Shown piece after piece: positions 20,033 to 29,721 of a stretch of 54,430 nucleotides of DNA; the first letter of the stretch is position 1; each line of letters starts with the position of its first letter. The DNA is from Flavobacteriaceae bacterium (lineage in GTDB: Bacteria; Bacteroidota; Bacteroidia; Flavobacteriales; Flavobacteriaceae), in NCBI GenBank assembly GCA_016780245.1, contig JADHME010000004.1, forward strand, positions 1 to 54,430, written 5' to 3'. The notes below the pieces were generated by a model. That model was not told where the DNA came from, did not search any database, and worked only from the letters and a program-made list of their open reading frames with translations. The translations under genes were made by a program, and so were the position numbers.

Positions 20033-22861
20033 ATGTTTAAAGAAAATTTTACTCGAAGACATATAGGACCAAACTCTTCTGAGTTAAACAAAATTTTAAG
20101 CACAATAGGTGTCACATCAGTTGAACAACTTCTTGAGCAAACTATTCCTGAAAAGATTAGATTGAAAAAAGACTTAAATATTCCAGAGGGTATTTCTGAA
20201 ATGGAATTTTTAAAAGAGATAAAAAAATTATCATCTCTAAATCAGAAGTTTAAAACTTATATTGGACTTGGATATCATGATACTTTCACCCCCTCTGTTA
20301 TTCAAAGAAATATTTTGGAAAATCCTGGATGGTATACAGCTTATACTCCCTATCAACCTGAAATTGCTCAGGGAAGACTTGAAGCTTTATTAAATTTCCA
20401 AACAATGGTTTGCGATATTACTAAAATGGAAATAGCAAATGCCTCACTTCTGGATGAAGGTACTTCAGCCGCAGAAGCCATGATTATGATGTATAATAAT
20501 AGATCAAAAGATCAGAAATCTACTGACCAAAATAAGTTTTATGTTGACTCTAACATATTTCCTCAAACTCTAGCTGTTCTATCAACAAGAGCTAAGCCAC
20601 TTAATATTGAGTTAATAGTAGGTGATATAAAAGAATTAAATGAAGGTGAATTTTTTGGATGTATTATTCAATATCCTGGAAAAGACGGGAAATTGGAGGA
20701 AATAGATAATTTCTTAGAATCAATTAATAATGAAAATCTTAAAGTAATAATTGCTGTTGATTTAATGTCAATAGTTTTAATTGAACCTCCTAATCCTGAT
20801 AAAATTGATGTTGTTGTTGGAACAACTCAAAGATTTGGAATACCACTTGGTTATGGAGGTCCTCATGCTGCTTTTTTTGCAACAAAAGAAAAATACAAAA
20901 GAAACATACCAGGAAGAATTATTGGTGTAACTAAGGACCTAGATGGGGATTATTCACTTAGGATGGCTCTTCAAACTAGAGAACAACATATTAAAAGAGA
21001 CAGAGCTACATCAAATATTTGTACTGCACAAGTTCTATTAGCAGTAATGGCTGGAATGTATGCAGTCTATCATGGTCCGGAAGGCTTAAAAGAAATTTCA
21101 AAATCAATTCACCTTAAGGCTGTATATTTAAAAAGAAGTTTAGAATCAATTGGACTTCAAATTAAATATTCTAAATACTTTGACACAGTAACCGTTTTAT
21201 GTGACTCAAAAAAAATTAAAGAATTAGCCGCTTTAAAAAATATTAATTTTTGCTTTCTCTCAAATAATGAAATATCGATTTCTGTAAATGAAAAAACTAA
21301 TATGAAAGATCTTAAAGAGATTATTTCAGTTTTTGAAGAGTTTATGAATAAGGAATCAATTATGGAAGAATTTCCAACTGATATTGAATTTATTAATGAA
21401 AGAAAATCTGATATTTTATCTCATCCTGTTTTCAATTCTTACCACTCTGAAACTTCATTAATGAGATATATAAAATCCTTAGAGAACAAGGATTTATCTT
21501 TAACTCAGTCTATGATCTCACTTGGATCTTGTACTATGAAATTAAATTCAGCTTCAGAAATGATACCATTAAGTTGGAGCGAGTGGAACAGCATACATCC
21601 TTTTGTACCTGTTGATCAAGCAAAAGGATACCACGAGGTAATAAATAGATTAGAAGAGTACCTTTCAGAAATTACAGGTTTTGCTGCAACTTCATTACAA
21701 CCTAATTCTGGTGCTCAAGGAGAATATAGTGGATTAATGGTAATCAAATCTTATTTAGATAAAAAAGGTGACAGTCACAGAAACATATGTCTAATTCCAT
21801 CTTCTGCACATGGAACTAATCCTGCATCAGCAATTATGGCTGGATTAAAAGTAGTTGTTATTAATACTGACGAAAGAGGAAATATTGATCTTGAAGATCT
21901 TAAAAGTAAAGTAAAAGAACATAAAGATAACCTTGCAGCATTGATGATTACTTATCCATCTACTCATGGAGTATTTGAATCTGAGATTCAATCAATTAAT
22001 GACTTGATTCATCAAAATGGTGGTCAAGTATACATGGATGGTGCCAACATGAACGCACAGGTCGGCTTGACTAGTCCAAAAATAATTGGTGCTGATGTAT
22101 GTCATCTTAATTTACATAAAACTTTCTCAATTCCTCATGGTGGTGGTGGTCCTGGTGTCGGGCCAATTTGTGTAGCAGAACATCTTAAAGAATTCCTTCC
22201 ATCTAATCCATTAATTAAGACAGGTGGAGATGATTCACTTGAAGCAATTTCCTCTGCACCCTGGGGATCTGCACTTGTTTGCCTTATATCATATGGATAT
22301 ATAAGGATGTTAGGTAGAGATGGTATTAGAAAATCGACAGAAATTGCCATTGTAAATGCAAACTATTTGAAGACTAAACTTGAGAAAAATTATAAAATAC
22401 TTTACAGTGGAGAAAATGGAAGGTCAGCACATGAATTTATTATAGATTGTAGAGATTTCAAAAAATATAATATTGAAGTTGTAGATATTGCCAAAAGACT
22501 AATAGATTATGGATTTCATGCTCCGACAGTTTCATTTCCTGTACCCGGTACTATGATGATTGAACCTACTGAAAGTGAAAATTTAAACGAATTAGATAAA
22601 TTTTGTGAAGCTCTTAATTCAATCTATACTGAGATTATTTCCAATGATGATTCCAAACGAGAGATGCTCAGGAATTCACCCCATACATTAAAGATGTTGA
22701 CTTCCACTAACTGGCCGTATAGTTACAGTAGAGAAGACGCTTCATTCCCCAAAAGCTATTTAAAAACTAATAAATTTTGGCCATCAGTTAGAAGAGTAGA
22801 TGAAGCTTTTGGTGACAGGAATTTAATTTGTAGCTGCCCTCCTATAGAGACTTATCAATAA
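20033..22861 (+). CDS. gcvP: glycine dehydrogenase (decarboxylating) GcvP
   Basis: 942 aa; N-terminal FTRRHIGP, PLP lysine region NLHKTFSIPHGGGGPGVGP. Confidence 0.98.
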   Translation: MFKENFTRRHIGPNSSELNKILSTIGVTSVEQLLEQTIPEKIRLKKDLNIPEGISEMEFLKEIKKLSSLNQKFKTYIGLGYHDTFTPSVIQRNILENPGWYTAYTPYQPEIAQGRLEALLNFQTMVCDITKMEIANASLLDEGTSAAEAMIMMYNNRSKDQKSTDQNKFYVDSNIFPQTLAVLSTRAKPLNIELIVGDIKELNEGEFFGCIIQYPGKDGKLEEIDNFLESINNENLKVIIAVDLMSIVLIEPPNPDKIDVVVGTTQRFGIPLGYGGPHAAFFATKEKYKRNIPGRIIGVTKDLDGDYSLRMALQTREQHIKRDRATSNICTAQVLLAVMAGMYAVYHGPEGLKEISKSIHLKAVYLKRSLESIGLQIKYSKYFDTVTVLCDSKKIKELAALKNINFCFLSNNEISISVNEKTNMKDLKEIISVFEEFMNKESIMEEFPTDIEFINERKSDILSHPVFNSYHSETSLMRYIKSLENKDLSLTQSMISLGSCTMKLNSASEMIPLSWSEWNSIHPFVPVDQAKGYHEVINRLEEYLSEITGFAATSLQPNSGAQGEYSGLMVIKSYLDKKGDSHRNICLIPSSAHGTNPASAIMAGLKVVVINTDERGNIDLEDLKSKVKEHKDNLAALMITYPSTHGVFESEIQSINDLIHQNGGQVYMDGANMNAQVGLTSPKIIGADVCHLNLHKTFSIPHGGGGPGVGPICVAEHLKEFLPSNPLIKTGGDDSLEAISSAPWGSALVCLISYGYIRMLGRDGIRKSTEIAIVNANYLKTKLEKNYKILYSGENGRSAHEFIIDCRDFKKYNIEVVDIAKRLIDYGFHAPTVSFPVPGTMMIEPTESENLNELDKFCEALNSIYTEIISNDDSKREMLRNSPHTLKMLTSTNWPYSYSREDASFPKSYLKTNKFWPSVRRVDEAFGDRNLICSCPPIETYQ

Positions 22862-22879
22862 TTTAAGTAATTTTATAAA

Positions 22880-23950
22880 ATGAACTACATAATAACTGGT
22901 ACAGGGAGCTGCACACCAGATATCACAAAGAAAAATTCAGATTTTCTTCAGAATAAATTCCTTGATAGGGATGGGAGTGATATTCAAAGTTCAAATCCAG
23001 AAATAATCGAAAAGTTTAAGTCTATAACTGGTATTACTGAGCGAAGGTATGCCTCTGATAAAATAAATTGTTCTGACTTAGCGACAGATGCTGCAAAAAA
23101 TGCAATTGTTGATTCAAAAATTGATCAAGAAACATTAGACTACATTATTGTTGCTCATAATGCAGGAGATATTTCATGTAATAGTGGACAAGTAGATACA
23201 CTTCCTTCAATTGCTTCAAAAGTAAAGGCAAAACTTAAAATTAAAAATCCAAATTGTGTAGCATATGATATTATTTGTGGTTGTCCAGGTTGGGTAGAAG
23301 GAATGATTCAAGCAAAATCTTTTATTAAATCTGGAATGGCAAGTAAATGTTTAATAATTGGGTGTGACACACTTTCAAGAATTCTAGATGAGAACGATAG
23401 AGATTCAATGATATATGCAGATGGATCTGGTGCTACCATATTAGAAAAAGACACTTCTTATGATGGGGGAATATTATCTCATAAGTCTGCTACTTTCACC
23501 TATGAGGGTGAAAATGATTTTATATTCTATGGCTCATCATATGATAGAGACTTAAGAGAAAGTGACGATCAGAAGTTTATCAAAATGCAGGGTAGAAAAG
23601 TATATGAATTTGCACTTACAAATGTTCCCATAGCCATGAAATCATGTTTTGATGAATCTAAATGTAATATTGACGATCTTAAAAAAATATTTATTCATCA
23701 AGCTAATAAGAAAATGGATGAAGCAATTATTATGAGATTTTATAGACTCTATAAAAGTTCTGCACCAAAAGATGTTCTTCCAATGAACATTGAAGAATTT
23801 GGTAACAGTTCAGTAGCTACAATTCCAACTCTTTTTGATATAGTTAAAAAAAACAACTATGGAGGACATGTCCTAAATAAAGGAGACATAATAATGTTTG
23901 CTAGTGTAGGAGCAGGCATGAATATAAATGCTATAACCTATAAGATTTAA
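22880..23950 (+). CDS. 3-oxoacyl-ACP synthase III-like (KASIII/FabH family)
   Basis: Cys-His-Asn pattern: DIICGCPGW, FIHQANKKM, EFGNSSVATIP. Confidence 0.9.
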   Translation: MNYIITGTGSCTPDITKKNSDFLQNKFLDRDGSDIQSSNPEIIEKFKSITGITERRYASDKINCSDLATDAAKNAIVDSKIDQETLDYIIVAHNAGDISCNSGQVDTLPSIASKVKAKLKIKNPNCVAYDIICGCPGWVEGMIQAKSFIKSGMASKCLIIGCDTLSRILDENDRDSMIYADGSGATILEKDTSYDGGILSHKSATFTYEGENDFIFYGSSYDRDLRESDDQKFIKMQGRKVYEFALTNVPIAMKSCFDESKCNIDDLKKIFIHQANKKMDEAIIMRFYRLYKSSAPKDVLPMNIEEFGNSSVATIPTLFDIVKKNNYGGHVLNKGDIIMFASVGAGMNINAITYKI

Positions 23951-23955
23951 TCATA

Positions 23956-24693
23956 ATGAAACTTTTTTTTCATATCGGTAGGTATTTCTTAATGATTAAA
24001 TACACTTTTACAAAATTTACTAAATGGAATGTTTTAAAAAAATTAATAATTCAAGAGATTGATGACCTCATTATTGGCTCAATTTGGATTGTAGCTTTCA
24101 TGTCGTTTTTAGTGGGAGGCGTAGTTGCAATTCAGACTGCACTCAATATCGAGAGTCCTTTTCTACCTGGAAATCTTATTGGATTTGCAACAAGACAGTC
24201 AGTAATTCTAGAGTTTGCTCCAACCTTAATTTCTATAATTATGGCAGGAAAGGTTGGGTCTTTTATTACCTCTAGCATTGGAACTATGAGAGTAACAGAG
24301 CAAATAGATGCTCTGGAAGTAATGGGTGTTAATTCATTTAATTATCTAATTTTTCCTAAAATTATTTCTTTAATGTTATATCCCTTTTTAATTACTTTAG
24401 CAATGTTTCTAGGAATACTAGGTGGTTACGTAGCAAGTGTTTATGCAGGATTTTCTACAAGTTTTGATTTTATTCAAGGAATTCAACTAGATTTTAAAGT
24501 GTTTCACGTAATATATGCATATATAAAGACAACATTATTTGCATTTATTTTAGCTACAATTCCATCTTATCACGGATTCTTTATGAAAGGTGGTGCGTTG
24601 GAAGTGGGTAAAGCAAGTAATATATCTTTTGTATGGACCAGTATCGTAATTATCATAATTAACTTTGTTGTAACTCAACTTTTATTAGCATAA
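23956..24693 (+). CDS. mlaE: MlaE/TTG2B-family ABC transporter permease
   Basis: FLVGGVVAIQTALN, IMAGKVGSFITSSIGTMRVTEQIDALEVMGVN motif typical of MlaE permeases. Confidence 0.93.
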   Translation: MKLFFHIGRYFLMIKYTFTKFTKWNVLKKLIIQEIDDLIIGSIWIVAFMSFLVGGVVAIQTALNIESPFLPGNLIGFATRQSVILEFAPTLISIIMAGKVGSFITSSIGTMRVTEQIDALEVMGVNSFNYLIFPKIISLMLYPFLITLAMFLGILGGYVASVYAGFSTSFDFIQGIQLDFKVFHVIYAYIKTTLFAFILATIPSYHGFFMKGGALEVGKASNISFVWTSIVIIIINFVVTQLLLA

Positions 24694-25448
24694 TGATTAA
24701 AGTAGAAGAAATATCAAAATCATTTGATGGGGTTGAAATATTAAAAGAAATTTCAACTGTTTTTGATAAGGGAAAGACTAATCTAATAATTGGTCAGAGT
24801 GGATCAGGAAAAACTGTTTTAATGAAATGTCTCCTAGGACTCCTTGAGGTTGAGAGAGGAAATATTTATTTTGATAATGAAAAGTTTGATAAAGAGAATA
24901 TATCTGCACTAGCTCTCTTAAGGAAAGAAGTTGGAACTGTTTTCCAAGGAAGTGCTTTATTTGATTCTATGACTGTGATAGAGAATATTATTTTTCCAAT
25001 GAAGATGTTTTCAAATAAAACTGATGAAGAAATTTTATGGAGAGCTCAAGAAGTAATTAATAGAGTTGACTTAAAAGATGCTGATAATAAATATCCTTCC
25101 GAAATATCTGGTGGAATGAAAAAAAGGGTTGCAATAGCACGAGCTATTGTTTTAAATCCAAAGTATCTTTTTTGTGACGAACCTAATTCTGGTCTTGATC
25201 CAAAGACAGCTATAATAATTGACAAGTTAATCCAAGAGATAACAATCGAGTATAATATTACAACTGTAATAAATACCCATGACATGAATTCAGTTATGGA
25301 GATTGGGGATAAAATTATTTTTTTAGTTCAAGGAAAAAAAGTCTGGGAAGGAAATAATAAAGAAATTCTAAAAACCAACAACAAATTAGTTAACGACTTT
25401 GTCTATTCATCTGAATTACTAAGAAAAGTTGGAAAATTAAGGAGTTGA
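24693..25448 (+). CDS. mlaF: ABC transporter ATP-binding protein (MlaF-like)
   Basis: Walker A GQSGSGKT, signature SGGMKKRVAIARAI, Walker B LFCDEPNSGLDP. Confidence 0.93.
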   Translation: MIKVEEISKSFDGVEILKEISTVFDKGKTNLIIGQSGSGKTVLMKCLLGLLEVERGNIYFDNEKFDKENISALALLRKEVGTVFQGSALFDSMTVIENIIFPMKMFSNKTDEEILWRAQEVINRVDLKDADNKYPSEISGGMKKRVAIARAIVLNPKYLFCDEPNSGLDPKTAIIIDKLIQEITIEYNITTVINTHDMNSVMEIGDKIIFLVQGKKVWEGNNKEILKTNNKLVNDFVYSSELLRKVGKLRS

Positions 25449-26108
25449 GTTTGAAACAGATATAAGTTTTCCATTAAATAATTTTCCACCATTTAAAGCA
25501 AAATCTAATATATAGCTAGCCATTTCATTAGGGTTTGTTTGTGCAACATATTCAGGAAAAGCCTCTTTGAGCATCTTTGTATGAACTGCACCCAGAGCAA
25601 GAACATTAAAAGAAGGGCCACTTGGAAATTCCTCTGCTAATACTTCAGTTAAAGCAATAACTGCAGCCTTACTACTTGAGTATACAGATAGACCAGGAAA
25701 TTTTTTTGAACCATTTACACCTCCAATACTACTTATATTAATCACATGGCCTGACTTATTAATTATTGGCAAAAGCAATCTTGTAATTTGAGCTAAACCA
25801 AAAACATTTACATCGTATGTTTCCTTAAAGGATTCATATGAAGTTTTATCAAAAGATTCATTTTTGAGATGACCTGCATTATTGATTAAAAAGTCAATGT
25901 TAACTTTTTTACTTTTCAAGTCTTCAACTAAGTGATTTAATTGATCATTATCTGTTATATCAACTGAATAACAATCAATTCCCTTAATATTTTCAAGAGG
26001 CTTAGAATTTCTTGATACAGATATAACTTTATATTTAAGCTTAAGAGCTTGAACACATATTTCATAGCCTATACCAGAGCTTGTTCCGGATACAAGGATA
26101 GTTTTCAT
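25437..26108 (-). CDS. short-chain dehydrogenase/reductase
   Basis: VSGTSSGIGYE, NNAGHL, YSSSKAAV motifs. Confidence 0.93.
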   Translation of the reverse strand: MKTILVSGTSSGIGYEICVQALKLKYKVISVSRNSKPLENIKGIDCYSVDITDNDQLNHLVEDLKSKKVNIDFLINNAGHLKNESFDKTSYESFKETYDVNVFGLAQITRLLLPIINKSGHVINISSIGGVNGSKKFPGLSVYSSSKAAVIALTEVLAEEFPSGPSFNVLALGAVHTKMLKEAFPEYVAQTNPNEMASYILDFALNGGKLFNGKLISVSNSTP

Positions 26109-27364
26109 TAAATTAGAATTGAGACTGGATTTTCAATATAATCTTTCAAAGTTTTTAGAAACAGTGATCCAGTAGCACCATCAACTGTTCTATGATCACA
26201 CGCTAATGTTAACTTCATTGTATTTCCAACAACTATCTCTGAATTTTTAACTATTGGTTTTTGAATTATTGCACCAATGGAAAGTATCGCAGAATTAGGT
26301 TGATTAATTATTGATGTAAAACTTTCTATACCAAACATTCCAAGGTTAGATATAGTGAATGTACTTCCTTCAATTTCTGATGGATTTAATTTTTTGTTTT
26401 TTGCTCTTTCTGCAAAATCTTTTATTTCTGAATTAATCTCTGGAAGATCTTTAGAGTTTGCAAACTTAACAACTGGGACTACTAAGCCATCCTCAACAGC
26501 AACAGCAACACCAAGATGAACATGCTCACTGAATAAGATTTTGTCATCATACCATCTAGAATTAACTTTTGGATGCTTAGCAAGAGAAAGTGCAACAGCC
26601 TTAGCTATGATATCGTTAAATGAGATTTTTATGTTTTGAGTATTTATAAATTGTTGCCTAAATGATATCATATTATCCATCTCCATCTCAATGTTTAGAT
26701 AATAATGAGGTGCAGAAAATTTTGAGTCTGACAATCTCTTTGCAATAGCTTTTCTCATAGTATTGTTAGAAATCTCATATGATGACTCTTTAACATGAGG
26801 CTTTGGTTGAGTAAAGTGTCCGTAATTTGATGGTTTATATGAATCTATATCTCTCTTTATAATTCTTCCATTATCACCTGTTCCTTTAATTAATGAAATA
26901 TCTATTCCCTTCTCAGATGCAAGTTTTTTTGCTAATGGTGAAATAAGTATTCTGCCATTGGACTCAGACTTTGGTTGATCTTGAGTTATTGGTTTAGGCT
27001 CCTCCTTGACTTCTACTTTAGGCTCCTCCTTGACTTCTACTTTAGGCTCCTCCTTAACTTCTACTTTAGGCTCCTCCTTAACTTCTGGAGTAGAATCGCC
27101 TTTGATTAATGACGATATATCTTCTCCTTTTGAACCTATTACAGCAATTATACTATCTACAGGAGCTGTAGAGCCTTCATCTATTCCTATATGAAGAAGA
27201 ACTCCATCATGAAAAGATTCAAATTCCATTGTAGCCTTGTCTGTTTCAATTTCTGCTAAAATCTCTCCCTCTTTAACTTCGTCACCAACTTTTTTGAACC
27301 ATTTTGCAAGAGTACCCTCTTCCATAGTATCACTTAGTCTTGGCATATTTATAACCTCAGCCAT
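26108..27364 (-). CDS. pdhC: pyruvate dehydrogenase E2 (dihydrolipoamide acetyltransferase)
   Basis: Single lipoyl domain (EIETDKATMEFES), KVEVKEEP linker, peripheral-subunit binding domain, catalytic CDHRTVDGATG. Confidence 0.95.
   Translation of the reverse strand: MAEVINMPRLSDTMEEGTLAKWFKKVGDEVKEGEILAEIETDKATMEFESFHDGVLLHIGIDEGSTAPVDSIIAVIGSKGEDISSLIKGDSTPEVKEEPKVEVKEEPKVEVKEEPKVEVKEEPKPITQDQPKSESNGRILISPLAKKLASEKGIDISLIKGTGDNGRIIKRDIDSYKPSNYGHFTQPKPHVKESSYEISNNTMRKAIAKRLSDSKFSAPHYYLNIEMEMDNMISFRQQFINTQNIKISFNDIIAKAVALSLAKHPKVNSRWYDDKILFSEHVHLGVAVAVEDGLVVPVVKFANSKDLPEINSEIKDFAERAKNKKLNPSEIEGSTFTISNLGMFGIESFTSIINQPNSAILSIGAIIQKPIVKNSEIVVGNTMKLTLACDHRTVDGATGSLFLKTLKDYIENPVSILI
26997..27085 (-). 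repeat. 24-bp in-frame tandem repeat (3 full copies plus partial) encoding EEPKVEVK linker repeats in E2
   Basis: Plus strand ggctcctccttgacttctacttta repeated at 26997, 27021, 27045, partial at 27069. Confidence 0.95.
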
Positions 27365-27365
27365 A

Positions 27366-28367
27366 TTAGTCTATTTTATGTTTAATAAATGGATAATCAT
27401 TTTGCTCGTAAACAACATCATACATAAGAGAAGTATCTGGAAATGGAGATGACTCTGAAAATTCTTCACACACTGCAATTATTTTTTTTACTTTTTTATC
27501 AATCTTCTCAATATCAGATTTAGTTCCATATTTCTTTGATAGAATAATTTTTTCAACCTGAGTAATTGGGTCAATCTTTCTATACTCTTCGACTTCTTCT
27601 TTAGTTCTATACTGTTGAGCATCAGACATCGAATGACCTCTATACCTGTAAGTTTTTACATCAAGAAGTGAAGGACCCTTTCCAGCTCTGGCATGTTTTA
27701 CACATTTATCAATTACCTCGGCAACTTTAACTGGGTCCATACCATCAACTGGCATTGAAGGCATCTCGTAGGGCTCACCTAATTTCCATAGATCTTCCTG
27801 ACTTGTTGTTCTTGCTACTGATGTTCCCATGGCGTAACCATTATTTTCAACTATATATATAACAGGTAGTTTCCATAAAGCAGCAAGATTAATTGACTCA
27901 TGAAATGCTCCTTGTCTAATAGCACCATCTCCTAGAAAACATAAAGTAACACTATCTCTTTTAAAATATTTATCACCAAAAGCAATTCCAGTGCCTAAGG
28001 GAATCTGACCTCCAACAATTCCATGACCTCCAAAAAAATTATATTTTTTTGAAAAAATATGCATTGAGCCACCCAAACCTCCAGATGTACCAGTTGCTTT
28101 ACCAAATAATTCTGCCATTACAAATTTTGGATCCTCTCCTAAACCAATTGCATGGACATGACTCCTATATGAACTAATCATTCTGTCCTTTTTAGGATCT
28201 ATGGAATGAAGACATCCGGCAAGAACTGCCTCTTGGCCATTATAAAGATGTAAAAAACCTCTTATCTTTTGTTGTATATATTTAGCAGCAAGTTTATCTT
28301 CAAACTTTCTCCATAAAAGCATATTTTCATACCAATCTAAATAAGTCTTTCCTGTAATTTTTTTCAT
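27366..28367 (-). CDS. pdhA: pyruvate dehydrogenase E1 alpha subunit
   Basis: GGLGGSMHIF, GDGAIRQGAFHESINLAALWKLPVIYIVENNGYAMGT (TPP motif), YRYRGHSMSDAQQYR; start trimmed to MKKITGKTY because the longer ORF overlaps murF. Confidence 0.94.
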   Translation of the reverse strand: MKKITGKTYLDWYENMLLWRKFEDKLAAKYIQQKIRGFLHLYNGQEAVLAGCLHSIDPKKDRMISSYRSHVHAIGLGEDPKFVMAELFGKATGTSGGLGGSMHIFSKKYNFFGGHGIVGGQIPLGTGIAFGDKYFKRDSVTLCFLGDGAIRQGAFHESINLAALWKLPVIYIVENNGYAMGTSVARTTSQEDLWKLGEPYEMPSMPVDGMDPVKVAEVIDKCVKHARAGKGPSLLDVKTYRYRGHSMSDAQQYRTKEEVEEYRKIDPITQVEKIILSKKYGTKSDIEKIDKKVKKIIAVCEEFSESSPFPDTSLMYDVVYEQNDYPFIKHKID

Positions 28368-28443
28368 ATTATATAGTTGAAGTCTGTAATCAAAAGACGC
28401 AGCAAAAATACTGATTTCTTTAGTATATTGCAATAAAATTAGG

Positions 28444-29721
28444 TTGGACACTCAAAAATTATATTCTCTTTTCAATTCCTGCTCAGGTGTGTCTATTGAT
28501 ACAAGGAAAATTAATAAAGATGAAATGTATTTTTCATTAAAAGGAGATAATTTTGATGGTAATGTTTTTGCAATGGAAGCAATTGAAAAGGGTGCAAAGT
28601 TTTCAATTGTTGACGACCTTGAGCAAAAAGATATTCATGATAATATTTTTTATGTAGAGAACAGTCTAAAAGCTCTTCAAGATATAAGTAATCATCATAG
28701 ATCTCTATTTGATACAAAAGTTATTGGAATTACTGGTAGTAATGGTAAAACTACCACTAAGAACCTGATCTATTCAATCCTTTCTCAAAAGTATAATGTA
28801 ATTAAGACAAAAGGGAATTTGAATAATCACATAGGAGTTCCACTTTCACTTCTTAATATAAAAGATGATGTTGATGTTGCTATTATAGAAATGGGTGCTA
28901 ACCATGTTGGAGAAATAAAAAGATTATGTGAAATCGCTATGCCAGATATAGGATTAATTACTAATTACGGGTATGCTCATCTTGAGGGTTTTGGAAGTTT
29001 TGAAGGCGTTATAAAAGGTAAGACTGAGATGTATGAATATTTAAGAGAAAACTATGGTCACATAATTCTAAATAATGATGATAAATTACAAGTGGAAAAT
29101 TGTAAAGGAGATCTTGCAGTAACTTTTGGAAGCAACAAAGATTCAGAGTTTATATTTGATTACAAAAAAGATAATTCATCTTTAAAACTTAAAATTGATG
29201 GATATGAATTTAATTCAAATCTCTTCGGTGAATATAACTTTTCAAATTTGGCCTCAAGTATTACAATTGGAAAGTTCCTCGACTTATCAAATAAAGAAAT
29301 TCAAGAAGGACTTAATAAATTTTTAAATGACTCCAATAGGTCTGAAATTTTAATTTTTGATAGTAATAAGATTTATTTAGATGCATATAACGCCAATCCT
29401 ACAAGCATGTTAGCAGCTATTTCAAATTTTGAAAATATAAATATAAATAACAGAGTACTAGTATTAGGAGACATGTTTGAACTTGGAAAGTACTCAGATC
29501 AAGAACATCAAAAAATAGTTGATTTTGTTACAAACAAAGATTATAGCAAAATCTATTTAGTAGGTGATAATTTTTCAAAGTGTAATACTGATGGGAAATA
29601 TTTTTTTAAATTTTCAAACACCAATGAGTTAGCACAATCTGAGTCATTTAAAAGTTTAAAAAATATGAATATTTTAGTTAAAGGGTCAAGGGGAGTTAGT
29701 TTAGAAAAATTATTTAAATAA
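28444..29721 (+). CDS. murF: UDP-N-acetylmuramoyl-tripeptide--D-alanyl-D-alanine ligase MurF (TTG start)
   Basis: GITGSNGKTTTKNLI, AIIEMGANHVGEI, YNANPTSM motifs. Confidence 0.95.
   Translation: MDTQKLYSLFNSCSGVSIDTRKINKDEMYFSLKGDNFDGNVFAMEAIEKGAKFSIVDDLEQKDIHDNIFYVENSLKALQDISNHHRSLFDTKVIGITGSNGKTTTKNLIYSILSQKYNVIKTKGNLNNHIGVPLSLLNIKDDVDVAIIEMGANHVGEIKRLCEIAMPDIGLITNYGYAHLEGFGSFEGVIKGKTEMYEYLRENYGHIILNNDDKLQVENCKGDLAVTFGSNKDSEFIFDYKKDNSSLKLKIDGYEFNSNLFGEYNFSNLASSITIGKFLDLSNKEIQEGLNKFLNDSNRSEILIFDSNKIYLDAYNANPTSMLAAISNFENININNRVLVLGDMFELGKYSDQEHQKIVDFVTNKDYSKIYLVGDNFSKCNTDGKYFFKFSNTNELAQSESFKSLKNMNILVKGSRGVSLEKLFK

Noticed and set aside
26997-27085. Possible CRISPR-like array
   Set aside because: Units are contiguous with no spacers and in frame within pdhC; it is a coding minisatellite.
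27006-27194. Plus-strand ORF with MTSTLGSSLTSTLGSSLTS repeats
   Set aside because: Antisense shadow of the E2 tandem repeat; the minus-strand pdhC frame is clearly the real gene.
26108-28367. Apparent absence of pyruvate dehydrogenase E1 beta beside pdhA/pdhC
   Set aside because: In Bacteroidota the E1 beta gene is often located elsewhere, so absence here means little.
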